A DNA stretch of 57,197 nt from Anaerolineales bacterium. GTDB taxonomy: Bacteria > Chloroflexota > Anaerolineae > Anaerolineales > RBG-16-64-43. Positions 8,820-15,822 of the stretch are shown one piece after another. Numbering within the stretch: the first letter of the stretch is position 1; each line of letters starts with the position of its first letter. The translations under genes were made by a program, and so were the position numbers. The stretch covers positions 1 to 57,197 of the forward strand of contig JAFGCU010000042.1 in NCBI GenBank assembly GCA_016932475.1. The letters run 5' to 3'. The notes beneath the pieces are model-generated. The model made no database searches. It was not told the origin of the DNA and worked only from the letters and a program-made list of their open reading frames with translations.

Positions 8820-10091
8820 TTATCCGTTGTACTGGCGGAGTTCCGGCGTTGTCGCCGCGATCCAGGCCGTCGCCGCGATGGCTCCCAACCCGCCCAGGAC
8901 CACCGAGGCCGGCGCGCCCAAGGCATCGGCCACGGCCCCGGCTTCGAACTCGCCGAGCTGCGGCCCGCCCATGAAGAAGAGCATATTCAGGCTGACCATC
9001 CGTCCGCGCAGCGAGTCCGGAGTCTGAAGCTGGCGGGCGGTGTTGCGGACGACCATGCTGATCATATCGGTCGCACCGGTGACGGCGAGGGCGGCGAAGG
9101 TGATCCAGAAGCTCCGGGAGATTCCGAAGACGGCCGTCGCCAGGCCGAAAAGGCCGACGGCGATAAGCAGCACCGGACCCTGGCGGGGGATCCGGTGGAT
9201 CAGCGATAGGAAGATGCCCATCCCGAGCGCTCCGATCGCGGCCGCCGAAAAGAGCACGCCGTACCCTTCCGCCCCGACGCGGAGAATATCGGCGGCGAAG
9301 ATGGGCAGAAGCGCCGTCGCGGAGGCGAAGAAGGTTGCGATGAAATCGAGGAGCATCGTCGAGCGGATGATCGGATGGGCGAAGACGAACCGCATCCCTT
9401 CTTTCGCCGCCCCGAGCGATATCGGCGACCGTTCCCTCGTCCCGCCGCCGACCCCTTTCATTGCCAGCAGGGAATAGATCACCGCCAGAAACGATACGGC
9501 GTTGATCAGGTAAACCCAGCCCAGGCCGGCCTGCCCGATCATCAATCCGGCCGCCGCCGGGCCGATGACGCCGGCGGCCTGCATCATCGTCGAATTCAGG
9601 CTGAAGGCGTTGGTCAGGTCCCGGCGCGGAACAAGAGCCGGAATGAGGGATTGGCGCGCCGGGGCATCGAACACGCCGAAGGATGCGCTGAGGATCATCA
9701 ATCCATAGAGCCATCCGATGGTCATCGCGCCGGAAAAAGAAAGGGCGGCGAATCCCAGCGCCACCGCCGCCAAACCGGATTGGGTGAAGATCATCAGCCG
9801 CCGCCGGTCGACGGAATCCGCCACCATGCCGCTCAGGATCCCGAACAGGAAGATCGGCGCCAGCCGGCACAGCCCAACCGCGCCGAGCGCGAGCGGGTCG
9901 CCGGTGAGCGCGTACACCTGCCACAGGATCGCCGCGGATTGCATCTGGCTTCCGGAGACGCTGATGAACTGCCCGGCCCATAGCAGGCGGAAGTTGCGCT
10001 GGCGCAGGGCGGCGAAACGGAGCGGCCGATCGGCGGGGGATTGAGCGTCTTCTCGACCGGGGGAGGGATTGCTCGCAGAAAGGTCGGCCAT
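8820..10091 (-). CDS. MFS transporter, EntS/MFS_3-like exporter
   Basis: This is a polytopic inner-membrane major facilitator of 423 aa with about twelve hydrophobic segments. The loop 2-3 signature region is GMVADSVDRRRLM, and the stretch PALVPRRDLTNAFSLNSTMMQ with IGPAAAGLMIG is characteristic of the EntS/MFS_3 exporter group. Members export siderophores, macrolides or other small molecules; the substrate is unknown. The ATG at 10091 has no strong ribosome-binding site. It stands alone between the lipoprotein gene and nadE, with repeats on its 5' side. Confidence 0.82.
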   Translation of the reverse strand: MADLSASNPSPGREDAQSPADRPLRFAALRQRNFRLLWAGQFISVSGSQMQSAAILWQVYALTGDPLALGAVGLCRLAPIFLFGILSGMVADSVDRRRLMIFTQSGLAAVALGFAALSFSGAMTIGWLYGLMILSASFGVFDAPARQSLIPALVPRRDLTNAFSLNSTMMQAAGVIGPAAAGLMIGQAGLGWVYLINAVSFLAVIYSLLAMKGVGGGTRERSPISLGAAKEGMRFVFAHPIIRSTMLLDFIATFFASATALLPIFAADILRVGAEGYGVLFSAAAIGALGMGIFLSLIHRIPRQGPVLLIAVGLFGLATAVFGISRSFWITFAALAVTGATDMISMVVRNTARQLQTPDSLRGRMVSLNMLFFMGGPQLGEFEAGAVADALGAPASVVLGGLGAIAATAWIAATTPELRQYNG

Positions 10092-10111
10092 GGGATTTTT
10101 GGATATAAGAT

Positions 10112-10276
10112 CGTCATGCCCGCGTGATTGTAGCGGGCATCCAGAGACTTTGTCCTTCCTCCAGCGAAAAGACTCTGGATTCCCGCCAAACCCACCCTCG
10201 CTTCGTAATCATCCCGGCTCATGATACAGATGCGAGCCGGGATGCTGCGCGAGGGCGGGCGCGGGAATGACAGCTC
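10112..10276. repeat. Composite stem-loop repeat (GTCATGCCCGC family)
   Basis: The element opens with CGTCATGCCCGC. It contains a perfect hairpin ATGCCCGC/GCGGGCAT (10116-10123 and 10133-10140), a CCAGAG/CTCTGG pair (10141-10146 and 10171-10176) and an inner stem-loop of about 60 bp (CCCTCGC...GCGAGGG), and ends GGGAATGACAG. It resembles elements at 26414, 41440, 51107, 52024 and 56929. It contains no gene and may act as a transcription end between nadE and the MFS gene. Confidence 0.6.
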
Positions 10277-10346
10277 GATAAGAACGGATTTCATTCAAAA
10301 GAAGAGCGATCCGGTTTTTGGGGAACCGCGAGAGTTATCCTTTGGT

Positions 10347-11180
10347 TCAGGTGCCCCAATCCCGCAGGTAGAGGAAGTCGTAGCCGACCGTGCGGTTGCT
10401 GAGCTTGGCGATCGGCGGCAGGACCCGTTTGAACTGATTGCGGCGGACGATCTCGACCACCCGTTCGACGAACGCCTTTTTAAACCCGGCTTGGACGCAT
10501 TCCTCCGGGCTGTAGCGTTCGTCGACGAGCAGGTACAGCAGTTTGTCCACTTCTTCGTACGTGAAACCCAACTCGCCCTCGTCCGTCTGCCCCGCCCACA
10601 GGTCGGCCGTCGGCGGTTTGGCGACGATCCCTTCCGGCACTCCCACATCGCGCGCGAGCTGGCGGACCTGGGTCTTGTACAGGTCCCCGAGCGGGTTGAG
10701 CGCGCAGGCGGAATCGCCGTAGAGCGTGGTGTAGCCGAGCATGATCTCGGTCTTGTTGCCCGTCCCGATGACCAGCCCATGGCATTCCGCCGATTGGTCG
10801 AAGAGGATGATCATCCGCTCGCGCGCCATGATGTTCCCCTTGCGGCGCGCGTCGATCGAGGGGACCTGCGCGAAAAGAGGCTCGACCATCGGGGTGATAT
10901 CGATGGTCAGGGATTTGACGCCCGTGGCCTGGATCACCTGCTCGGCATGGCGGAGAGAATCCGCTGAGGATTTCTTGTACGGCATGCGCACCGCCAGGAC
11001 GTTGGCCGGACCGAGCGCTTCCGCCGCCAGGTAACATGAAAGCGCCGAATCCACGCCTCCGGAGAGCCCCACCACGCCGCAGGTCATCCCGGCGCGGGTG
11101 ATCTCTTCGCGCAGGAAGGAGGTCAGGATTTTACGCGCCAGACCGGTGTTGATCTCCAGGAGGCCGGGGACATTGACCAT
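10347..11180 (-). CDS. nadE: NAD+ synthetase, synthetase subunit
   Basis: This enzyme converts deamido-NAD, ATP and an ammonia donor to NAD, the last step of NAD biosynthesis. The 277-aa protein has the N-type ATP pyrophosphatase loop SGGVDS at residues 40-45 and the conserved stretches GTGNKTEIMLGY and GDSACALNPLGDLYKTQV. It lacks a glutaminase domain, but the preceding gene encodes one. The ATG at 11180 is chosen because GAGGGA lies five bases upstream. An ATG at 11195 overlaps the upstream stop as ATGA and cannot be excluded. The overlap predicts translational coupling and a two-subunit enzyme. Confidence 0.92.
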   Translation of the reverse strand: MVNVPGLLEINTGLARKILTSFLREEITRAGMTCGVVGLSGGVDSALSCYLAAEALGPANVLAVRMPYKKSSADSLRHAEQVIQATGVKSLTIDITPMVEPLFAQVPSIDARRKGNIMARERMIILFDQSAECHGLVIGTGNKTEIMLGYTTLYGDSACALNPLGDLYKTQVRQLARDVGVPEGIVAKPPTADLWAGQTDEGELGFTYEEVDKLLYLLVDERYSPEECVQAGFKKAFVERVVEIVRRNQFKRVLPPIAKLSNRTVGYDFLYLRDWGT

Positions 11181-11191
11181 GGTTTCCCTCA

Positions 11192-12064
11192 TCATCGCAG
11201 GTTGTTGGCGCGGCCGGATTCGCCCAGGATCCTCTGCAGTTCCCGTTGCATGAGCGCCGTGCGCTCGTCGCGCAGGAGCGGCAAACGGGCGCGGGTGCGG
11301 TGCAGCTGGTTAAGGTCGAGCTCGGCCAGGGTCAGCGACTCCTCGTGGTACGGCGCCTTGGTGATCTGCCGCCCGTTGGGGTCGAACACCATCGCGCCTC
11401 CCCAGAAGTTCAATCCATCTTCAAAACCCACTTTATTGGTGTGGGCGACGAACGAGGTGAAGGTATTGGCATATCCCCGGATGACCCGTTCCACCCAGCG
11501 CGCCGTTTCCAGTTCGGGGTTCGCGCGCAAGCCGCGTCCGGGCGAGGACGACATGAACAGGAAGAGGTCGGCCCCGTCGAGCCAGAGCAGGTAGGGGGGC
11601 GAGGCGTGCCAGAAATCCTCGCAGATGAGCATCCCGATCCGCCCGAAGGATGTGTCGAAAGCCTGGACCCGGTCTCCGAGCGCAAAGAAGCGGCCTTCGT
11701 CGAACATCCCGTAGGTCGGCAGGTACACCTTGCGGTGGACGTGGACGACTTCCCCGCGGGAGAGGTACGCGGAGGAAATGTAAAACCGGTTGCGGACGTC
11801 TTCTTCGACGAACCCGACCGCGATGTCGATCACGAGCGATGCCTTCAACAGCGGCCGGAAGACCGGATCATCCTGGGCGGGGCGGCAGGCGACCGTCGAA
11901 GCCAGGTCCTGCAGGGCGTATCCGGTCAGTGACAGCTCGGGGAATACGACCAGGCGCGCGCCCGCCTTGCGGGCCCGGCGGATGCAGGCCAAGTGCTTCT
12001 CCAGGTTGGCCGGAACGTCTCCGAGCTTCGTAGAAATCTGGGCCAAAGCAATTCGCAGCATCAT
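11192..12064 (-). CDS. Nitrilase-superfamily amidase, probable glutaminase partner of NadE
   Basis: This is a carbon-nitrogen hydrolase of 290 aa with the full Glu-Lys-Cys triad: Glu43 (FPELSLTGY), Lys112 (HRKVYLPTYGMFDEGRFF) and Cys148 (MLICEDFWH). The wording around Lys112 resembles the glutaminase domain of glutamine-dependent NAD synthetases (LPNYxVFDExRYF). The gene order amidase then synthetase, with overlapping ends, mirrors the domain order of the fused enzyme. The inferred job is releasing ammonia from glutamine for NadE; an independent amidase is the alternative. Confidence 0.83.
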   Translation of the reverse strand: MMLRIALAQISTKLGDVPANLEKHLACIRRARKAGARLVVFPELSLTGYALQDLASTVACRPAQDDPVFRPLLKASLVIDIAVGFVEEDVRNRFYISSAYLSRGEVVHVHRKVYLPTYGMFDEGRFFALGDRVQAFDTSFGRIGMLICEDFWHASPPYLLWLDGADLFLFMSSSPGRGLRANPELETARWVERVIRGYANTFTSFVAHTNKVGFEDGLNFWGGAMVFDPNGRQITKAPYHEESLTLAELDLNQLHRTRARLPLLRDERTALMQRELQRILGESGRANNLR

Positions 12065-12191
12065 GGCGATTATGATACCACTTCCTTATCGTTGGTCATC
12101 GGAAATAAAAAAAATGGGTAAACAGGGGTATAGGCAATGTGTGCCGGTTATTGGAACCCATCCCTAACAGGGTATTGGAATAGGCTAAGGA

Positions 12192-12395
12192 TGTCATTGC
12201 GAGCCTGCCCCCGCGGAGCAAAACTGCTCGCCGTTGCTCCACGAGCAGTTTTGATTTCAAAGCGGGGGGAGCGAAGCGACCCCGGCCTACCCCATCGGGG
12301 CAGGCGAACCAATCTCCTTATTTTTCTGAAGAGGAAGATTGCTTCGCTCCCGGAGCCTGCCCTGAGCATAAGCGAAGGGGTCGCTAGCAATGACA
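12192..12395. repeat. MITE-like element with TGTCATTGC(G/T)AGC terminal inverted repeats
   Basis: The element starts with TGTCATTGCGAGC (12192-12204) and ends with GCTAGCAATGACA (12383-12395). These are 13-bp terminal inverted repeats with one mismatch. Inside are GCAAAACTGCTCG/CGAGCAGTTTTG-type stems and CCTACCCCATCGGGGCAGG. There is no transposase. A related copy lies inverted at 54464-54643. The gap 12065-12545 contains nothing else gene-like. Confidence 0.72.
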
Positions 12396-12480
12396 TCCCA
12401 AATTATCCACCGTCCATAGTGAATTTGATCTTCCTTTTTCCATTCGCTCATCCGCGCGCCTGAAGGCGCACGGCGCATGC

Positions 12481-12486
12481 TATAAT
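12481..12486 (+). promoter_or_regulatory. Possible -10 box upstream of the deacetylase gene
   Basis: A perfect TATAAT lies 60 bp before the start codon, just after a short CGCGCC/GGCGCA stem. No recognisable -35 is found at the right distance, so this is tentative. Confidence 0.3.
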
Positions 12487-12545
12487 CACGAGACGATTTC
12501 CGGAGGCGGTTTTCCCCCATCCTCCGGCGGTCCGGAAAACCCGAT

Positions 12546-13472
12546 ATGTTCCTTCTCGGAAGAAAAAAAAGCCCCGATTCATCCACCGTCCGCCTGGAGA
12601 TCATCCTCTATCATTTCGTGTCGGATCAGCGGAATGATTTCACGCTCTCCGGGCACACCGTCCCGACGGCGGATTTCCGCCGGCAGCTTGAATATCTGGC
12701 CGCCCATTATTCGATCATTCGATTGCGCGATGCGCGGCTGCTGGCGCAGGCGGACCCGGCCCGGCCGTACGCCGCCGTGTGCTTTGATGACGGCTACGAT
12801 TGCATCTTAAAGGAAGCCTATCCCATCCTGGGGGAGATGCGCGTTCCGGCCACGATGTTCATCAATCCCCCGGTCCTGGGAAACCGGGACCTGCTTTGGC
12901 GGGATAAGATACGTTTTCTCATCCGGAAAGGGCTGGAACAGGAGTTCGCGGCGTTCCTGCGGTCGCAGCGGGGCGCCTACCGGTTCGGGCAGCTGGAGAA
13001 GCTGGGCTTTTACAAATGGTCGAAGAATCCGAAATGCCTCCGCACCATGCGGATTCAAAACGATGTGAACGTGTTTTTCACCCGCAAGGGATTCGATCCG
13101 GCGGCCATCGCCTCGGAGCAAAACCTGTTCATGCGGGAGCGAGACGTGGCGCCGATGGAATTCCTCGACTTCGGCAACCATACCTGGTCTCATCCGATCC
13201 TGACCCTGCTGCCCGCCGCCGCCCAAAAAGATGAAATCGGACGCTGCCATGATTTTCTTGTGTCGCGGGGCATGGAACCGGCCGGCCTGGCGCTGCCGTT
13301 CTCTCCGTACAATCGCGACACAGTCGCCATAACCCGAACATTGGGATATCCGTGCATCCTCACCGTGTTTGAGGAAAGCAACTTCCTTTCCCCCGGGAAG
13401 ATGGCACAACCGCTGCTCCTGCACCGCCGGATGGCCCCCAAGGACGCCGGCGGGTTGGCGGCCATCCTGTGA
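12546..13472 (+). CDS. Polysaccharide deacetylase family protein
   Basis: This is a NodB-type carbohydrate esterase (308 aa) that removes acetyl groups from N-acetylated sugars by metal-dependent hydrolysis. The first motif is CFDDGYDC, whose second Asp would bind metal. The second is FGNHTWSHPILT, which supplies the His-X3-His metal ligands. No signal peptide is seen, which fits the cytoplasmic subset that acts on lipid- or nucleotide-linked sugars. It heads a plus-strand run and its stop is one base from a possible ATG for the next small reading frame. The exact substrate is unknown. Confidence 0.82.
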   Translation: MFLLGRKKSPDSSTVRLEIILYHFVSDQRNDFTLSGHTVPTADFRRQLEYLAAHYSIIRLRDARLLAQADPARPYAAVCFDDGYDCILKEAYPILGEMRVPATMFINPPVLGNRDLLWRDKIRFLIRKGLEQEFAAFLRSQRGAYRFGQLEKLGFYKWSKNPKCLRTMRIQNDVNVFFTRKGFDPAAIASEQNLFMRERDVAPMEFLDFGNHTWSHPILTLLPAAAQKDEIGRCHDFLVSRGMEPAGLALPFSPYNRDTVAITRTLGYPCILTVFEESNFLSPGKMAQPLLLHRRMAPKDAGGLAAIL

Positions 13473-13486
13473 TGCCGGAGGCGCCC

Positions 13487-13603
13487 ATGAATGCATCGGA
13501 CCGAAATCCCCGCTTGGCCCGGATCGACCGGGAACCCTATTGCGGATGCCCGGCCTCCGTTGACAGATGGGCATCTCTTTTTTATCATTCGCACCATCCA
13601 TGA
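13487..13603 (+). CDS. Possible 38-aa protein translationally coupled to the P-loop gene
   Basis: This short reading frame, MNASDRNPRLARID... ending FYHSHHP, has an ideal Shine-Dalgarno GGAGG five bases before its ATG, and its TGA overlaps the next gene's start as ATGA (13600-13603). A second in-frame ATG at 13472 would overlap the deacetylase stop. The product holds YCGCP and a terminal HSHHP, so metal binding is conceivable. It may only be a leader that delivers ribosomes to the kinase gene, which lacks its own ribosome site. Nothing is recognised. Confidence 0.4.
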   Translation: MNASDRNPRLARIDREPYCGCPASVDRWASLFYHSHHP

Positions 13604-14163
13604 CGAAATCAATCGTCGCCATCGTGGGCATGTGCGGTTCCGGGAAAAGCGTCGCCGGCGGGCGCCTGGAGCAGCTTGGATACGTCAAGGTTTATTTCGG
13701 CGGCCTGACGATCGAAGAGGTGAAGCGCCGCGGCCTCGAGGTCAATGAAAAAAACGAACGCGCCGTCCGCGAAGAACTGCGCGAGACGCACGGCATGGGG
13801 GCTTTCGCCGTCCTTTCGCTTCCCAAGATCGAAGCCCTGCGGGCGGAGGGGAAGCGCGTCCTGATCGACGGCCTCTATAGTTTTTCCGAGTACAAGATTC
13901 TCAAGCAGAAGTATGGAGACGGCCTGCTGGTGGTCGCCGTGGTCGCGCCCCGCGCGCTGCGCTACGAGCGTCTGGCGCACCGCCCGGTGCGCCCGCTGAC
14001 GGAGGCGGAAGCCGTCTCCCGCGATTATGCCGAGATCGACAACATCGAAAAGGGCGGGCCCATCGCCCTGGCCGATTACACGATTCTCAACGACGGACCG
14101 GTGGAAGACCTGGTCCGGCAACTGGACCGGATATTGGAAACCGGGAAGAGTCTGCAAGCCTGA
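13600..14163 (+). CDS. P-loop nucleotide kinase-like protein (dephospho-CoA kinase-like fold)
   Basis: This 187-aa P-loop NTPase begins MTKSIVAIVGMCGSGKS, the Walker A at about residues 10-17. It continues with a kinase-like layout: an acceptor-side helix (THGMGAFAVLSL), VLIDGLYSFSEY as the Walker B-like strand, and a lid rich in Arg (RYERLAHRPVRP). The pattern resembles the AAA/dephospho-CoA-kinase-like and archaeal UPF0200 proteins, whose substrates are not established. The ATG at 13600 is favoured over 13567 because the earlier start gives unlike residues. It stands directly before a dCMP deaminase, suggesting nucleotide metabolism. Confidence 0.68.
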   Translation: MTKSIVAIVGMCGSGKSVAGGRLEQLGYVKVYFGGLTIEEVKRRGLEVNEKNERAVREELRETHGMGAFAVLSLPKIEALRAEGKRVLIDGLYSFSEYKILKQKYGDGLLVVAVVAPRALRYERLAHRPVRPLTEAEAVSRDYAEIDNIEKGGPIALADYTILNDGPVEDLVRQLDRILETGKSLQA

Positions 14164-14179
14164 GCGAGGATGCGATACG

Positions 14180-14644
14180 ATGAAAATGGATGATGCGGCT
14201 CTCAAACGCAAACGGCCCGGCTGGGACGAATACTTCCTGAAGTTCGCGGCCCAGGCGGCGGCGCGCAGCGATTGCATCCGCGCCCAAGTCGGCGCGGTCA
14301 TCGTCAATCCGCGGCGCAAAGTAAAAGGCACCGGATACAACAACTCCCCCGTCGGAGTGGAATCCTGTCTGGCGCGCGGATACTGCTACCGGATCGCGCA
14401 CAACATTGAATCCGGCACCCGTTACGAAACCTGCCGAAGCATCCACGCGGAACAAAACGCGATTATCCAGGCCGGGGAGGATAACTGCGTGGGCAGCACC
14501 ATGTACCTGTTCGGCCACAATCATGTGTGCATCCTCTGCCGGCGCTTTATCCTCAACGCCGGAATCGTCCGGGTGGTGCTGCAGAAGGATTTCACCACGG
14601 ATGTCGAGGAGATCGATCCGCTCGGCTGGCGCGAGGAATTGTAG
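14180..14644 (+). CDS. dCMP deaminase (cytidine/deoxycytidylate deaminase family)
   Basis: This zinc enzyme converts dCMP to dUMP, feeding dTMP synthesis. The 154-aa protein has the deaminase zinc site: His89 and Glu91 in SIHAEQNAI, and Cys117 and Cys120 in HVCILCRRF. The extra Cys- and His-containing insert between strands (ESCLARGYCYR, RYETCRS) is typical of bacterial and phage dCMP deaminases such as ComEB. The start at MKMDDAALKR has GAGGA upstream. The 16-bp gap from the P-loop gene indicates co-transcription. Confidence 0.9.
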   Translation: MKMDDAALKRKRPGWDEYFLKFAAQAAARSDCIRAQVGAVIVNPRRKVKGTGYNNSPVGVESCLARGYCYRIAHNIESGTRYETCRSIHAEQNAIIQAGEDNCVGSTMYLFGHNHVCILCRRFILNAGIVRVVLQKDFTTDVEEIDPLGWREEL

Positions 14645-14780
14645 ATCGCCGCTCCGGTGACCCCTTCCGCTTCCCGGCAGCACGCCTGAGCGGAACCGGC
14701 TTGCGGACCCATCCACACCGGGTGTTCGAAAACAGGCACACCACCGGTTTGCTTCCATCGCACAGGACCCCGCGTCATCC

Positions 14781-15536
14781 ATGAACGGAAAACCCCGGAA
14801 CAGGATCGAAGAACGGTTCGACCGCGAATCCCCGGCCTGGCGCGAGATCTACCGGCGCTCCGGCCGCAATCCCTTCGCCTACCACGACAAGCAGTACCGC
14901 CGACGGTACGTGCTGGAGATGCTGGGGAAGGGAAGCGGACGGGTGCTGGACCTGGGCTGCGGGGCGGGCGAGTTTTTTGTGGATTTGGGGAAGGCGGGAT
15001 ATTCCGTTGTGGGCGCGGATTTCTCGTCCGAGATGGTCCGCCTCGCGGCCGCCGCAGGCGGCGCCGCTCCCGTCGTGCGCGCCGACGCCGTTCATCCGCC
15101 GTTTGCGCCGCGTTCGTTCCGGGCGCTGATTGCGGTCGGGCTGCTGGAATACCTTCCGGAAGATGGAGGCGCGCTTGCCGAATTGCGGCGCATCATGGAG
15201 CCGGGCGGCGTGCTGGTCGTCACGTTGCGCAACCGGCGCTGCCTGGAGCGGCGGCTTTGGGATGCGTGCATCCGCCGGGGCTGGATGAAACGCATTTCCA
15301 CCGGTTTCTTCCGAGAGCACGATCCGGATGCATTCGAGGCCGCGGCGGCGCACGCCGGGTTCACCGGTTTCTCGCGCCGGTACTGCCATTTTTACCCGTT
15401 GCCGTGGCCGCTTTCCAAATTCCTGGCTCCCGTCAACAATGTTTTGGCACATCTTTGGGAGCGGATCTTTTCGCGCCGCCGCATCCCCTGGCTCGCGTCC
15501 ACCGTTATCGTCTCCTTCCGGGTGCCGGGGGGATAA
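14781..15536 (+). CDS. SAM-dependent methyltransferase, class I
   Basis: This 251-aa protein has the class I Rossmann methyltransferase motif I VLDLGCGAGEF near residues 55-65, then VVGADFSSEMV (motif II acidic residue), an aspartate before PPFAP, and GLLEYLPEDG. The C-terminal third is basic and hydrophobic (FSRRYCHFYPLPWP) and may contact a lipid or membrane. The substrate cannot be told from sequence; quinone, lipid or small-molecule methylation are all possible. It lies 136 bp after the deaminase gene with no gene between. Confidence 0.8.
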   Translation: MNGKPRNRIEERFDRESPAWREIYRRSGRNPFAYHDKQYRRRYVLEMLGKGSGRVLDLGCGAGEFFVDLGKAGYSVVGADFSSEMVRLAAAAGGAAPVVRADAVHPPFAPRSFRALIAVGLLEYLPEDGGALAELRRIMEPGGVLVVTLRNRRCLERRLWDACIRRGWMKRISTGFFREHDPDAFEAAAAHAGFTGFSRRYCHFYPLPWPLSKFLAPVNNVLAHLWERIFSRRRIPWLASTVIVSFRVPGG

Positions 15537-15553
15537 TAGATATTTCACTCCTC

Positions 15554-15775
15554 GCGCGGGCAGGAATAGCCCGCGCTATGATCCCTCGCTCCGCTCGGGA
15601 CAGGCACGATGCCCCCGGCCGGGGGCAGGAATGCAGCCCGCGACAGCGGGCTTCGTGTACCAGCGCCGTCCTTAAGGGCGGCGCGTATGAGCGAAGACGC
15701 AACATTTATCCGCGCGGGCATGAATAACCCGCACCAAGACAAGATGCCCCCGATGGGGGCAGGGTATGGCCCGCG
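15554..15775. repeat. Cluster of six short GC-rich stem-loops upstream of proS
   Basis: Successive hairpins are GCGCGGGC/GCCCGCGC (15554-15576), the palindrome GCCCCCGGCCGGGGGC (15611-15626), GCCCGC/GCGGGC (15636-15651), GCGCCGTCC/GGGCGGCGC (15663-15684, one mismatch), GCGGG/CCCGC (near 15712) and GCCCCC/GGGGGC (near 15748). The spacer words GGCAGGAAT and GGCATGAAT recur. There is no gene; it is probably a dispersed repeat that also separates transcripts. Confidence 0.6.
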
Positions 15776-15822
15776 ATTTCTGGGTATCGAGATCGGCGGC
15801 GGTTTTTCCTGAGGTGACCTTC

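Noticed and set aside
6160-9981. A single 1,273-codon minus-strand frame spanning the MFS gene and the lipoprotein
   Set aside because: Its first part is an off-frame reading of the MFS gene; the true lipoprotein starts at 8643 with its own ribosome site and signal peptide.
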